Assembly (NCBI GenBank): GCA_002747055.1
Contig: PDSQ01000026.1
Coordinates: forward strand, 1-64,000
DNA from: Gammaproteobacteria bacterium
GTDB lineage: Bacteria > Pseudomonadota > Gammaproteobacteria > Pseudomonadales > Oleiphilaceae
Direction of reading: 5' to 3'
Length of the DNA stretch: 64,000 nucleotides
Each line of letters starts with the position of its first letter. The stretch's first letter is position 1. A program made the translations under genes and the position numbers. This document shows, piece by piece, positions 39,955 through 49,803 of the stretch. The notes under the pieces were generated by a model that was not told where the DNA came from, did no database searches, and saw only the letters and a list, made by a program, of their open reading frames with translations.

Positions 39955-41151
39955 ATGTCTGATCAATCCCTCATGAATACTTATGGCAGACAACCGATTT
40001 CCTTTGAGCGAGGAAATGGCATTTGGTTGTTTGACAACAATGGCAACAGATATCTTGACGCAATAAGTAGCATTGCAGTGTGTGGTCTCGGCCATTGTCA
40101 CCCGGCAATAACCAAAGCGATGACCGAACAAGCAAACAAATTAGTGCACTGCTCAAACCTGTATCACATACCGGAGCAACAAGTACTGGCCAATTCGCTG
40201 ACACGCATCAGCGGCATGTCACAATGTTTCTTTGCCAATTCCGGCGCCGAAGCCAATGAAGCGGCAATAAAGCTTGCACGCCTGTACGGTCACAAAGCGG
40301 GTATAATTGAACCAAAAATTATTGTCATGGAAGGTTCTTTTCACGGCCGTACAATCGCAACCCTGTCCGCCACCGCCAATCGGAAAGTGCAAGCTGGATT
40401 TGAACCACTGCTTAAGGGGTTTATCAGAACCCCGCTCAACGACATTTCAACGATTGAGCATATCGCCGCATCAAGTAATGAAGTGGTCGCAGTAATGCTG
40501 GAACCCGTTCAAGGTGAAGGCGGCATACGTCTGGCCGATAAAAACTATTTACAAGCACTTAGGAAGATTTGCGATAACAATAACTGGTTGCTGATTCTCG
40601 ACGAAGTTCAGACCGGAAATGGCAGAACCGGAAGCTATTTTGCGTATCAACAACTGGGTATTGCGCCGGACATAGTCACCACGGCAAAGGGACTCGGAAA
40701 CGGGTTCCCGATCGGAGCCTGCCTGGCTACGGGCCAGGCTGAAAATGTATTTACTCCCGGCACTCATGGCTCAACATTTGGCGGCAACCCGCTTGCGTGC
40801 AAAGTGGCATCGGCAGTTGTCGATACGATAGTAGACAATAACCTGCCAGCGCGTGCGGCGGCACTGGGTAAACGGATTCTCGATGACCTTAACAAGGCAC
40901 TTAGCCCTACTTCCTACGTCAAACAGATTCGGGGCCTGGGCCTTATGATTGGAATAGAAATGGTCAACCCTTGCCCGGAACTGGTGCCTCTGGCAAAAAC
41001 CCACGGCCTGCTGGTCAACGTAACGGCAGAACGGGTCATTCGACTATTACCGCCTTTGATTCTAACTGACCAGGAGGCAGATTTTCTGGTATCATCCATT
41101 TCAAGGCTAATCAAGATTTACGCAGGCGACGACCGGAAATCTCCGCGTTAG
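39955..41151 (+). CDS. argD: Acetylornithine/succinyldiaminopimelate aminotransferase
   Basis: A PLP class III aminotransferase of 398 residues in arginine (and possibly lysine) synthesis. It has the substrate-binding [17 protein letters not shown] stretch, the [13 protein letters not shown] motif, the PLP Lys in [14 protein letters not shown] and the phosphate loop [18 protein letters not shown] precedes the ATG by a few bases. It is followed by argF on the same strand, as in other gammaproteobacteria, with hairpins before and after it that may control expression. Confidence 0.95.
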   Translation: MSDQSLMNTYGRQPISFERGNGIWLFDNNGNRYLDAISSIAVCGLGHCHPAITKAMTEQANKLVHCSNLYHIPEQQVLANSLTRISGMSQCFFANSGAEANEAAIKLARLYGHKAGIIEPKIIVMEGSFHGRTIATLSATANRKVQAGFEPLLKGFIRTPLNDISTIEHIAASSNEVVAVMLEPVQGEGGIRLADKNYLQALRKICDNNNWLLILDEVQTGNGRTGSYFAYQQLGIAPDIVTTAKGLGNGFPIGACLATGQAENVFTPGTHGSTFGGNPLACKVASAVVDTIVDNNLPARAAALGKRILDDLNKALSPTSYVKQIRGLGLMIGIEMVNPCPELVPLAKTHGLLVNVTAERVIRLLPPLILTDQEADFLVSSISRLIKIYAGDDRKSPR

Positions 41152-41169
41152 CCACTTTCACCTTTAGGC

Positions 41170-41212
41170 AAACAATTACGGACGGGAAAGAAACTCCCGT
41201 CCGTAATTGTTT
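41170..41212 (+). terminator. Long perfect hairpin between argD and argF
   Basis: An 18-bp perfect inverted repeat: 41170-41187 pairs with 41195-41212 around a 7-nt loop. The inner arm is GGACGGGA/TCCCGTCC and the outer arm is AT-rich. The tail (TTTATTTC) is U-rich but not a pure T run. It would partly terminate or stabilise the argD transcript and isolate argF, whose start lies 20 bp beyond. Confidence 0.6.
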
Positions 41213-41231
41213 ATTTCAGGGCAAAATAGAA

Positions 41232-42140
41232 ATGACAGTCAGACATTTTTTGACATTGAAAGATTTGACCCCCGCAGAACTTGAGCAAATTATCTTCAGA
41301 GCGATCGAACTCAAAAAGATTCACAGGCAAGGTACCATTTACGAGCCTCTCAAAAACCAGGTCATGGGTATGATTTTCGAAAAATCGTCAACTCGCACAC
41401 GGGTTTCGTTTGAATCAGGGATTGCTCAGTTTGGCGGGCATGCGCTTTTTCTCTCACCGAAAGACACCCAGCTAGGAAGAGGAGAACCAATAGAAGACAG
41501 TGCCCGCGTGTTATCCAGCATGGTCGATATCATCATGATCCGGACATTCGAACATTCAAAAATCGAAAAATTTGCCGAGTACTCTTCGGTTCCTGTCATC
41601 AATGCATTGACAGACGACTATCACCCCTGTCAGCTACTGGCAGATATGCAAACCTATTATGAACTCAGGGGCAGTATCAACGGGAAAACCGTGGCCTGGA
41701 TAGGTGATGGCAACAACATGTGTCACTCGTTTATCAATGCTGCGGCACAGTTTAACTTCAATCTGAATATCGCCTGCCCGAAAGGATATGAGCCTAAACC
41801 AGCTATCCTCGCCCCCCACAAAGATCGGGTTCAAGTGATGCGCGCCCCAGAAGAAGCCGTTGCCGGAGCCAGTCTGGTCGCTACCGATGTGTGGGCGTCG
41901 ATGGGCCAGGAAGAGGAGTCTGATTCAAGAAAGTCCGTTTTCAAAAATTATCAGGTCAACACGCAGTTAATGCGTCTGGCCACAGACGATGCGTTGTTTA
42001 TGCACTGTTTACCCGCACACCGTGGCGAAGAGGTCACTGCTGAAATTATGGATCATTCTGCCTCGGCAGTTTGGCAGGAAGCGGAAAACAGACTTCACGC
42101 ACAAAAGGCTCTGGTTGAGTTTTTGATGAACAAACGTTAG
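41232..42140 (+). CDS. argF: Ornithine carbamoyltransferase, anabolic
   Basis: Transfers the carbamoyl group to ornithine to form citrulline in arginine synthesis. The 302-residue protein has the carbamoyl-phosphate site SSTRTR, the HPCQ motif and the ornithine loop [11 protein letters not shown]. The size and sequence fit the anabolic type. The downstream ABC ATPase gene and upstream argD and grxD match the Pseudomonas neighbourhood. Confidence 0.97.
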   Translation: MTVRHFLTLKDLTPAELEQIIFRAIELKKIHRQGTIYEPLKNQVMGMIFEKSSTRTRVSFESGIAQFGGHALFLSPKDTQLGRGEPIEDSARVLSSMVDIIMIRTFEHSKIEKFAEYSSVPVINALTDDYHPCQLLADMQTYYELRGSINGKTVAWIGDGNNMCHSFINAAAQFNFNLNIACPKGYEPKPAILAPHKDRVQVMRAPEEAVAGASLVATDVWASMGQEEESDSRKSVFKNYQVNTQLMRLATDDALFMHCLPAHRGEEVTAEIMDHSASAVWQEAENRLHAQKALVEFLMNKR

Positions 42141-42223
42141 GTTTTCCAGGCCAACACACCTGTGGTGCACGGCTGATACCATGCCGTGCTCCCGGTTATT
42201 ATTCACCTCTGCGAAAAGTAATC

Positions 42224-43264
42224 GTGCTCGACATTAACAATATTCGCTGCCAATACGATAAAGAAGTGGTTATCCAGCATCTCAACATGTCATTGTCTCA
42301 CGGTGATATTGGTTGTTTGCTTGGGCCCAGCGGCTGTGGCAAATCGACGGCACTGAGAGCGATTGCCGGTTTCCACGCCGTATCCGAAGGCAGTATCAGT
42401 CTGAATTCGCAACAAATATCCTCACCCGAACACATGGTTGTTCCCGAAAAAAGAAACATTGGCATGGTATTTCAGGACTATGCCCTGTTCCCTCACCTGA
42501 CGGTCTTTGAAAACATCGGGTTCGGGCTGCATAAACTCAACAAAACCAGCCGGAAGCTTAGAATAGACCGCTTGTTGGATTTGGTTCATTTGACCCCGCT
42601 CAAAAACAAATATCCACACGAATTATCTGGCGGTCAACAACAAAGAGTCGCTCTGGCGCGTTCCCTTGCGCCAGAGCCGGCGCTGGTTCTACTCGATGAA
42701 CCTTTTTCCAATCTGGATACCGAGCTTCGCAGAAAACTAAGTATAGAAGTCAGGAATATACTGAAAGAACTTGAAATAAGCGGTATTCTGGTCACACACG
42801 ATCAGCTGGAAGCCTTTGCCGTCAGCGACTTCGTAGGTGTTATCGAAAATAAGGCGATATCGCAATGGGACACGCCTTTCAATCTTTACCACAAACCGGC
42901 AACCCCATTTATTGCCAAATTCATAGGCCAGGGCAGCTTTCTTCCGGGCACCATGCTGACCCGGAAGAGCATTCGCTGTGAACTCGGAGATATCACCGGA
43001 AATCGAGCTTATCCTTGGCCAAACGGAAGTCGGGTGAAACTCTTGATTCGACCCGATGACATCATTTTTTCATCCGACTCGAAAATCAAGGCGAGGGTCA
43101 CCGGGAAAACATTTGCAGGTATAACGACACTGTATGAGTTAAAACTCGATAGCGGTCAACTTATTAAAAGCTCGCTGCCATCACATCGAGACTTTCAGAT
43201 TGATGACACAATAACGATCGATCTCGTCACAGACCACTTGATCGTATTTGAACAAAATAACTAA
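42224..43264 (+). CDS. ABC transporter ATP-binding protein, FbpC/PotA type
   Basis: A cytosolic importer ATPase of 346 residues. Walker A GPSGCGKST, Q loop MVFQDYALF, signature LSGGQQQRVALAR, Walker B LVLLDEPFSNLD and the switch His in LVTHD are all intact. The C-terminal part (about 235-346) is a TOBE/MOP-like domain, as in iron(III), spermidine or sulfate importers. The iron(III) type is the closest look, but no permease or binding-protein gene is adjacent, so the substrate is unknown. An ABC ATPase after argF is also known in Pseudomonas. Confidence 0.88.
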   Translation: MLDINNIRCQYDKEVVIQHLNMSLSHGDIGCLLGPSGCGKSTALRAIAGFHAVSEGSISLNSQQISSPEHMVVPEKRNIGMVFQDYALFPHLTVFENIGFGLHKLNKTSRKLRIDRLLDLVHLTPLKNKYPHELSGGQQQRVALARSLAPEPALVLLDEPFSNLDTELRRKLSIEVRNILKELEISGILVTHDQLEAFAVSDFVGVIENKAISQWDTPFNLYHKPATPFIAKFIGQGSFLPGTMLTRKSIRCELGDITGNRAYPWPNGSRVKLLIRPDDIIFSSDSKIKARVTGKTFAGITTLYELKLDSGQLIKSSLPSHRDFQIDDTITIDLVTDHLIVFEQNN

Positions 43265-43351
43265 TTGATCTACAGGGTAACCGGCTCGCGTGTCGATCGA
43301 GATTTGCGTGAGCGGGCGGGTTTCACCACAGGTTGTTGAGAAGTAACCCCT

Positions 43352-43957
43352 TTAACCTTTTACCATTCCCTTCAAAGCTTTTCTGATAATTGCCTCCAGA
43401 GCGGATTCCTCTTCCGCCGCCAGTTTTACCGCCTCCGCCGCTTCCCGGGAATGATAGCCCAGAGCGACCAGCGCCTTTTCAGCTTCCTCCAAAACATAAT
43501 CCGGGTGCTGAGTGGAACCGACAACAGGTGACGAATCATTCCTGGCTATATCGAAGTCAGCCAGCCTGTCCTGCATTTCGACAATCAGCCGTTCTGCCGT
43601 TTTTTTGCCGACACCGGGAATCCGAACCAGCCTGGCAACATCATTGTTCTTGAAACACGCTACCAGTTCATTCAATTCCAGACCAGCCAGAATAGCCAGC
43701 GCCATTTTGGGACCGACTCCATTGATTTTGATAAGCAGGCGAAACAGTTTTTTGCTCGTTTCCGACAGGAAACCATACAAGAGTTGCGCATCCTCTCTGA
43801 CAACGAAGTGCGTATAAATCACCACTGCACTGCCCGTTTGAGTAAGAGAACACAAATCAGTCAGCGGCATTTCAATCTCATACCCGACACCATTGACATC
43901 CAAAAGCACAAAACTGTCTTTTTTTTCGATCAACTCGCCTTTCAATCTTCCTATCAC
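43352..43957 (-). CDS. ruvA: Holliday junction DNA-binding protein RuvA
   Basis: A tetrameric protein that grips Holliday junctions and recruits RuvB. Of 201 residues: N-terminal OB domain starting VIGRLKGEL (MIGRLKG with GTG start), two helix-hairpin-helix motifs (LIKINGVGPKMA and LVRIPGVGKKTA) and the C-terminal RuvB-binding helices. The frame runs upstream, but the GTG at 43957 has AAAGGA seven bases ahead and gives the family start. It follows aspS without yebC or ruvC between, and ruvB is 25 kb away. Confidence 0.95.
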   Translation of the reverse strand: MIGRLKGELIEKKDSFVLLDVNGVGYEIEMPLTDLCSLTQTGSAVVIYTHFVVREDAQLLYGFLSETSKKLFRLLIKINGVGPKMALAILAGLELNELVACFKNNDVARLVRIPGVGKKTAERLIVEMQDRLADFDIARNDSSPVVGSTQHPDYVLEEAEKALVALGYHSREAAEAVKLAAEEESALEAIIRKALKGMVKG

Positions 43958-44024
43958 ATGGTTTTCCTTTCGCGTGAACTGGCCAGGATTTGTGACAAAA
44001 GCACCAGCAAACACTCACGCCGTT

Positions 44025-45803
44025 TTACTGCGCTTCTTTACCTTTTGTTCTCAGTTTAATATGCAGCTCCCGCAGCTGTTTCGCATCCACCTCGCCTGGT
44101 GCCTGGGTTAGAACACAGGTTGCACTCTGGGTTTTCGGGAAAGCAATCACTTCCCGAATGGATTGTGCACCTGTCATCAACATAACCAGACGATCCAGGC
44201 CAAAGGCCAGACCACCATGGGGAGGACAGCCATACTTCAGTGCATCGAGCAGGAAGCCAAATTTGTTTTGCGCTTCTTCTTCGTCGATACCCAGAATCCT
44301 GAAAACCGTTTTCTGCATAACGCTATCATGTATACGGATCGAACCACCCCCTAACTCAGTGCCGTTCAACACCATATCATAGGCCTGGGACAGTGCTTTT
44401 TCAGGATTTTCCAGTAACTGCTCCGGAGTACAGGAAGGTGAAGTGAACGGGTGGTGTAGCGCAGTGAGACTGCCATCATCCAGTTCTTCAAACATCGGAA
44501 AATTCACCACCCAGCAAGGCGCCCACTCGGTATCCAGCATATCCAGATCGTGCCCCAGCTTGACCCGTAAGGCACCGATAGCTTCATTGACCACATTGGC
44601 TTTGTCGGCACCGAAAAACACGATATCACCATTTTGCGCAGCCAGGCGTTCCATAATGGCCATCGCCGCCTGTTCGCCAAGGAATTTGACAATGGGTGAC
44701 TGCAAACCTTGCACACCTTTTTCAAGTTCATTGACCTTGATCCAGGCCAGCCCTCTTGCACCATAAATAGCGACGTATTTGGTATAGTCATCGATTTGCT
44801 TACGGCTCAGTTTGCTGGCAGCACCGGGTACTTTCAGCGCGACAACCCGACCTTTTTCATCTTTGGCCGGCCCGGCAAACACCTTGAACTCAACGTCCTT
44901 AACCAGATCATCGACATCGCAAAACTCAAGCGGTATACGCAGATCAGGCTTGTCACTTCCGTACTTTTCAATAGCTTCGGCATGAGGAATTCTGGGGAAC
45001 ACCGGCAGCTCGACATCGAGCAGATCATGGAACATTTCGCGAATCATTTGTTCCATAATCAACATCAGGCTGTTTTCATCGGTAAAAGAGCACTCGACAT
45101 CGACCTGAGTAAATTCCGGCTGACGATCTGCTCGCAAATCCTCATCACGAAAACACTTGGCGATTTGATAGTAGCGATCGACACCCGACACCATCAACAA
45201 CTGTTTGAATAGCTGCGGTGACTGGGGCAGCGCGAAAAAGCTGCCCTGCTGAGTGCGGCTTGGCACCAGATAATCACGCGCGCCCTCTGGTGTGGCACGG
45301 GTCAGGATTGGCGTCTCGACATCCATAAACGCCTGGCCATCGAGAAAGTTACGGATATAACTGGTCACTTTGGAACGGAAACGCAATTTATTCAGCATAT
45401 CCGGACGACGCAAATCCATAAAACGGTATTTCAGGCGAACGTCTTCACCGACATCGACATAGTCATCCAGCGGAAACGGGGGCGTTGCCGCTGCGTTCAG
45501 TATCATCAGTTCCTTGCCCAGGACTTCCACCTGACCGGTCGGCAAGTCGTCGTTCGTCGTACCTTCGGGTCTTCTGCGCACGCGTCCTTTTACCTGAACG
45601 ACATATTCGCTGCGCACAGATTCAGCCAATGCAAATGCCGCCACGGTATCGGGATCAAAGACCACCTGGGCAATACCATCACGGTCTCTCAGGTCAAGAA
45701 AAATAACCCCACCGTGATCCCTTCTTCTATGCACCCAACCACAGAGTGTCACTTCCTGATCAATATGTGTTTCGTTGATTGCACCGCAATAGTGACTGCG
45801 CAT
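44025..45803 (-). CDS. aspS: Aspartyl-tRNA synthetase, bacterial type
   Basis: Charges tRNA-Asp (and tRNA-Asn if no AsnRS exists). Of 592 residues, with the N-terminal OB anticodon domain (1-105), class II motif 2 [16 protein letters not shown], the bacterial GAD insertion domain (about 290-415) and motif 3 [14 protein letters not shown]. The gene sits between a FmdB-type zinc ribbon and ruvA. Confidence 0.98.
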   Translation of the reverse strand: MRSHYCGAINETHIDQEVTLCGWVHRRRDHGGVIFLDLRDRDGIAQVVFDPDTVAAFALAESVRSEYVVQVKGRVRRRPEGTTNDDLPTGQVEVLGKELMILNAAATPPFPLDDYVDVGEDVRLKYRFMDLRRPDMLNKLRFRSKVTSYIRNFLDGQAFMDVETPILTRATPEGARDYLVPSRTQQGSFFALPQSPQLFKQLLMVSGVDRYYQIAKCFRDEDLRADRQPEFTQVDVECSFTDENSLMLIMEQMIREMFHDLLDVELPVFPRIPHAEAIEKYGSDKPDLRIPLEFCDVDDLVKDVEFKVFAGPAKDEKGRVVALKVPGAASKLSRKQIDDYTKYVAIYGARGLAWIKVNELEKGVQGLQSPIVKFLGEQAAMAIMERLAAQNGDIVFFGADKANVVNEAIGALRVKLGHDLDMLDTEWAPCWVVNFPMFEELDDGSLTALHHPFTSPSCTPEQLLENPEKALSQAYDMVLNGTELGGGSIRIHDSVMQKTVFRILGIDEEEAQNKFGFLLDALKYGCPPHGGLAFGLDRLVMLMTGAQSIREVIAFPKTQSATCVLTQAPGEVDAKQLRELHIKLRTKGKEAQ

Positions 45804-45860
45804 GACTTATTCCACCTGATTATCTAAATTTGGTTACCAAGACTTAAAGCAAAACCTTAC

Positions 45861-46190
45861 CTATGCCGCCGTCGTTTTATTTTCTGAGCCTGATGAACTG
45901 TTACCTGACGAGCCACTGTCAGTGGCCTTGGCTGGCGTCGTTTTATCGGAAGTCTCTGACTTTTGACCTCCAGCCGGATCATCGTTACCGGCAAGATTCT
46001 TTTTATTGCCGGTCTTAAAATCTGTTTCATACCAGCCTGAGCCTTTCAATCTGAATCCGGCAGCGGAAATCTTTTTACTAAATGATTCTTCACCACATTC
46101 AGGGCATAAAGTTAACGGCGCGTCGCTCATTTTCTGCAAGACATCTCGCTGATGACCACAGCTTTTGCATACGTATTCATAAATAGGCAT
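45861..46190 (-). CDS. FmdB-type zinc-ribbon protein
   Basis: A small protein of 109 residues. Residues 1-45 form a CxxC...CxxC zinc ribbon (MPIYEYVCKSCG and LCPECGE), the FmdB/CxxC_CxxC_SSSS regulatory family. The C-terminal half is a low-complexity Gly/Ser/Thr/Lys tail. Function is unknown; in many gammaproteobacteria this gene precedes aspS, as here. Confidence 0.9.
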   Translation of the reverse strand: MPIYEYVCKSCGHQRDVLQKMSDAPLTLCPECGEESFSKKISAAGFRLKGSGWYETDFKTGNKKNLAGNDDPAGGQKSETSDKTTPAKATDSGSSGNSSSGSENKTTAA

Positions 46191-46367
46191 CTATCTTCCT
46201 GACACTCTTATCAAAAAAAAGGGTTAACTATCGAACAAGGATTCAACCGCTATCAATCACTGGCGATTTTTACAAAGCCGGGCATTATATACGGATTTTT
46301 TTGAAAAAGCAGTGCCAGCCTGGACAAGCCCCCCATTGCTGACCCACTGCGACCAGACAGGCCCGGT

Positions 46368-46808
46368 TTATTCCGGATAGTTTTCTGTCAGTCGTCTTAG
46401 TTTTTCAACCATCACTGCCAATTGTTCAGCCTGATACTCCTTACCTGGCACCTTACCCCATATTGGCCCTGGCCAGGCCGGATCATCGGCAAACCGAACG
46501 ATATGATGAAGATGCAACTGGGGCACCCTATTACCCAGCGCTCCAATATTCAATTTGTGCCCGGCAAAACCTGTCATCAGTCGCTGGCCGAGAAAACTGG
46601 ACTCGCGCAACAGTTGCATCTGATCTTTTTCATCGAGCTGATAGATTTCACTGATATCCGCAACACGGGGTACCAATATCGTCCAGAGGTAGTTGGCATC
46701 CCGCATTAACAGAAGTTCGCACAATCGCCAGGAGGCAACCCAAACCGTATCTCGCTGCAATACAGGATGCAGGTCAAAACTGCCTTGATCTTTTTGCTTG
46801 TTTACCAC
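46368..46808 (-). CDS. HIT-domain protein
   Basis: A 146-residue member of the histidine-triad nucleotide hydrolase/transferase superfamily. The motif is QLHLHHIVRF, in which the first His of the canonical triad is Gln, common in this bacterial subfamily. Activity on dinucleoside polyphosphates is possible but not established. The GTG at 46808 is preferred over the TTG at 46835 because GGGAGG lies eight bases upstream. It follows galE directly. Confidence 0.82.
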   Translation of the reverse strand: MVNKQKDQGSFDLHPVLQRDTVWVASWRLCELLLMRDANYLWTILVPRVADISEIYQLDEKDQMQLLRESSFLGQRLMTGFAGHKLNIGALGNRVPQLHLHHIVRFADDPAWPGPIWGKVPGKEYQAEQLAVMVEKLRRLTENYPE

Positions 46809-46834
46809 TGTTGTTGCCTCCCGCACACCTTGCA

Positions 46835-47860
46835 CTAATTTTGCTCAGCCGATTGTATCGACTGCCACCTGGCCTCCCAATCCAGTGCCGATTTCACGAT
46901 AATATTCAAATCGTCATAATCCGGCTGCCAACCCAGCACTGATTTAATTCGGGTATTGTCTGCCGCTAACGAATCGGGATCACCCTCTCTACGCTCAACA
47001 TCTTCAACCGGAAAATCCTGCCCGGATTGTTTTTTCACGACATCGATCACTTCTTTTACGGTAAAGCCATGACCATAGCCACAATTCAGTATTTCCGACT
47101 TGCCACCTGAAGCCATATATTGCAATGCCATAATATGGGCCTTGGCGAGATCATCCACATGAATATAGTCGCGTATGCAGGTACCATCTCTAGTGTCATA
47201 GTCGGTACCAAACACCTTCATGCCGGGCCTGACGCCGTTAACACATTCGCATGCCACCTTGATCAGATGTGTCGCATTCGGTGTCGATTGCCCAAGACGG
47301 CTTTGAATATCGGCTCCGGCCACATTGAAGTATCTCAGGATAACGTATTTGAGTTCCCTGTCATGCTCACCCGTTTGCTGAAGTGTCGTTGCATAAGCCA
47401 GATCCCTGATCATCTGCTCACTCATCATCTTGGATGCACCATAGGGGTTGATCGGATTCAACGGGCACGTCTCATCGAGTATTTTAATATCCGGCATACC
47501 GTAGACGGCGGCTGTCGATGAAAACACCATATACGGAACCGACCTGCGCTGAATCTGCTGCAAAAGATGCAGGGTATTCCTGGTGTTGTTGCCATAGTAT
47601 TTCAATGGATCGGAAACCGATTCCGGTACGATGATATGCGCGGCAAAATGCAATACCGCCTCGAACTCATGTGCATCAAAAAGTTGCGTCAACGCAGCGG
47701 TATCAGCCAGATCGCCAACCACCAGCTCGCCATAGGTGACAGCCCGACGAAACCCGGTGGAAAGATTGTCATAAACGACAATGTCGTATCCCGCCTCACC
47801 CAGTTGCCTGACCACATGACTGCCGATATAGCCTGCACCACCGGTTACCAATACTTTCAT
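46835..47860 (-). CDS. galE: UDP-glucose 4-epimerase
   Basis: Interconverts UDP-glucose and UDP-galactose for surface polysaccharides or galactose use. Of 341 residues, with the NAD motif VTGGAGYIGSH, the catalytic SSTAAVYG Ser/Thr region and the YGASK Tyr-Lys pair, and the DYIHVDDLA stretch. Two adjacent ATG codons are possible starts; the second has better spacing from GGAGGT. It lies between tadA and the HIT gene on the same strand. Confidence 0.95.
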   Translation of the reverse strand: MKVLVTGGAGYIGSHVVRQLGEAGYDIVVYDNLSTGFRRAVTYGELVVGDLADTAALTQLFDAHEFEAVLHFAAHIIVPESVSDPLKYYGNNTRNTLHLLQQIQRRSVPYMVFSSTAAVYGMPDIKILDETCPLNPINPYGASKMMSEQMIRDLAYATTLQQTGEHDRELKYVILRYFNVAGADIQSRLGQSTPNATHLIKVACECVNGVRPGMKVFGTDYDTRDGTCIRDYIHVDDLAKAHIMALQYMASGGKSEILNCGYGHGFTVKEVIDVVKKQSGQDFPVEDVERREGDPDSLAADNTRIKSVLGWQPDYDDLNIIVKSALDWEARWQSIQSAEQN

Positions 47861-47872
47861 CATACCTCCAAT

Positions 47873-48394
47873 TTATTCGGAATTTTTCAATTGTTTCAGT
47901 TGTCTCTTTTCTTGTCTTCTCTTGGCAAAGAAACCGGACATCAGCTTGGCACACTGCCCGGCCAATACATCACCAGAATACTCGACCTTATGATTCATCG
48001 CAGGATGATCGAGCAAACGGTTGGCGCTCACCACTGCACCCGACTTCGGCTCCGGCGCACCAAATACCAGCCTGCGAATGCGCGCATGCACCAGGGCGCC
48101 CACACACATGGTACAAGGCTCGATGGTTACGTACAATGTCGCACCCGGCAACCGATAATTGCCAGCAACCTGATTCGCCTGGCGTATGGCACATAGCTCG
48201 GCATGGGCCGTTGCATCCAGTGCAGAAACAGGCTGATTGAAACCCTCTCCAATTACCCTGTCATCTCGCACCACGACAGCTCCGACCGGCACTTCCCCCA
48301 GCCGTGCCGCCTGATGCGCCAACGCAAGTGCTTTGTTCATCCAGTATTCGTCTGAACAGATACTTTCATATACTGAACTATTGTTCTCAGTCAA
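47873..48394 (-). CDS. tadA: tRNA-specific adenosine deaminase TadA
   Basis: Deaminates A34 to inosine in tRNA-Arg(ACG). Of 173 residues, with the zinc-dependent cytidine-deaminase fold: His64 and Glu66 (HAE) and Cys94/Cys97 (PCTMC). The substrate loop PVGAVVV and the C-terminal helix with FFAKRRQEKR match the family. Placed 13 bp before galE and likely in the same transcript. Confidence 0.96.
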   Translation of the reverse strand: MTENNSSVYESICSDEYWMNKALALAHQAARLGEVPVGAVVVRDDRVIGEGFNQPVSALDATAHAELCAIRQANQVAGNYRLPGATLYVTIEPCTMCVGALVHARIRRLVFGAPEPKSGAVVSANRLLDHPAMNHKVEYSGDVLAGQCAKLMSGFFAKRRQEKRQLKQLKNSE

Positions 48395-48463
48395 ACCATT
48401 TCGACTCTATGCTAAACAAGGACGTTTTTTTACTTTATTTTCGATTGCTTATTATGTATATAG

Positions 48464-48492
48464 TTGACGATGTCATGAAACGTGATAATAGT
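48464..48492 (+). promoter_or_regulatory. Candidate promoter for the RND efflux operon
   Basis: TTGACG (48464-48469) and AATAGT (48487-48492) with 17 bp between, about 97 bp before the adaptor start. The -10 match is weak. No adjacent regulator gene was found. Confidence 0.3.
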
Positions 48493-48588
48493 TAATTGTG
48501 GCTTCTCTGACTAAAACAATTTGGAAAAAGAAACAACGCTACTTTTTATCTTGCAGATAAAACCATACCTGACTTATCGGAGAAAACG

Positions 48589-49791
48589 ATGCCTGGTTGT
48601 TATAAAAAGCCGATAGAACTAAAAATAATTCTGCTTTTTTTTCTTATACCAACAGCCACGACGCTGGCCAGCCAGTCTCCGCCACCGCCAATGGTTGGTT
48701 TTCTTGAGGCACAACCAGAGTCTTTGACCATTACCGATAATCTTCCCGGGCGTCTGGAACCATCAAAGGATTCTGTGGTGCGTGCCCGGGTCACCGGGAT
48801 TGTTGAAGAACGCCTGTTTACCGAAGGCACTTTCGTTCAGAAAGGGCAGGCTTTGTTCAGGATCGATGACCGCGCCTTTAAAGCGGATCTGCAATCGGCA
48901 AAAGGAACCCTTGCCAGAGCCATTGCCCAAAAGAAACTCAATGAGGCCAACGTCAAGCGCTATCGCAGTCTGGTAGCGTCCAAAGCGATCTCCCGACACG
49001 TTCTCGATCAGGCAGAAGCGACCCTTGCCACCTCTGCTGCGGATATCGAGATCGCCAAAGCTGCCGTTACCCGGGCCCAGATAAACCTCGATTACACCAC
49101 AGTTACCGCACCTATCTCCGGGTTTATCGGGAAGCAGGAAGTCACCGTCGGTGCACTGGTCTCCGCCTCCAGTGCAACCCAGATGGCGCAAATCCGACAG
49201 GTCGATCCCCTTTATGTGAATATCCAGCAATCAGCGACCAATATTTTAAAGACCAAGGCGATGCTGCAAAAACAGGAGAAGGTGCAGGAATCCCCCGGGG
49301 TGCAGATGAAAATTTTTCTTGATGATGGCACTCCATATAAATATCCCGGCCAGTTGATATTTACCGATGTTGCCGTCAATGCCACGACCGGCGAGGCGGT
49401 GGTACGCGCATCTGTGCCCAACCCCGACCATTTTCTGATGCCGGGACTCTATGTCCGGGTCGAGATGCCCGTGGTGACGCTTGACCATATATTTCTTATC
49501 CCTCAAGAGGCGATTACCCGAACCGATAAGGGCAATATCCTTTATGTGCTTAACAATGACAATACCTTTGCCCCCAGGCCGGTGCAGATTGCCCGTTCCT
49601 GGCAAAACAACTGGATCGTTAGCGATGGTTTGCAACCAAAGGACAAGGTTATTATCGATGGCATGTTAAAAGTGCATATGATGCATGCCCAGAAAGTAAC
49701 CCCCGTTCCTTTGCAGGAGCGACGTAAGCAAGCAACCGACGGGAACAAGCAGCCAGAAAAAGCGATAAAACCTGCCACCGAAACGAAATAG
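48589..49791 (+). CDS. RND efflux periplasmic adaptor subunit, AcrA/MexA type
   Basis: A periplasmic adaptor of 400 residues that bridges an inner-membrane RND pump and an outer-membrane channel. An N-terminal hydrophobic signal (about 8-28) is followed by the barrel-sandwich and lipoyl half-motifs (VRARVTGIVEERLFTEG and TVTAPISGFIGK), a helical hairpin (about 95-170), a beta-barrel and a membrane-proximal domain. There is no lipobox Cys after the signal, so it is likely anchored by an uncleaved helix or soluble. GGAG precedes the ATG. It lies 12 bp before the pump gene. Confidence 0.93.
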   Translation: MPGCYKKPIELKIILLFFLIPTATTLASQSPPPPMVGFLEAQPESLTITDNLPGRLEPSKDSVVRARVTGIVEERLFTEGTFVQKGQALFRIDDRAFKADLQSAKGTLARAIAQKKLNEANVKRYRSLVASKAISRHVLDQAEATLATSAADIEIAKAAVTRAQINLDYTTVTAPISGFIGKQEVTVGALVSASSATQMAQIRQVDPLYVNIQQSATNILKTKAMLQKQEKVQESPGVQMKIFLDDGTPYKYPGQLIFTDVAVNATTGEAVVRASVPNPDHFLMPGLYVRVEMPVVTLDHIFLIPQEAITRTDKGNILYVLNNDNTFAPRPVQIARSWQNNWIVSDGLQPKDKVIIDGMLKVHMMHAQKVTPVPLQERRKQATDGNKQPEKAIKPATETK

Positions 49792-49803
49792 AGGGGGTGA
49801 ACA

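Noticed and set aside
46368..46808. Missing first His of the HIT triad as a sign of an inactive enzyme
   Set aside because: QLHLHH is common in this bacterial HIT subfamily and does not by itself show loss of function.
49246..49635. Minus-strand frames within the RND adaptor gene
   Set aside because: Shadows of a conserved plus-strand gene.
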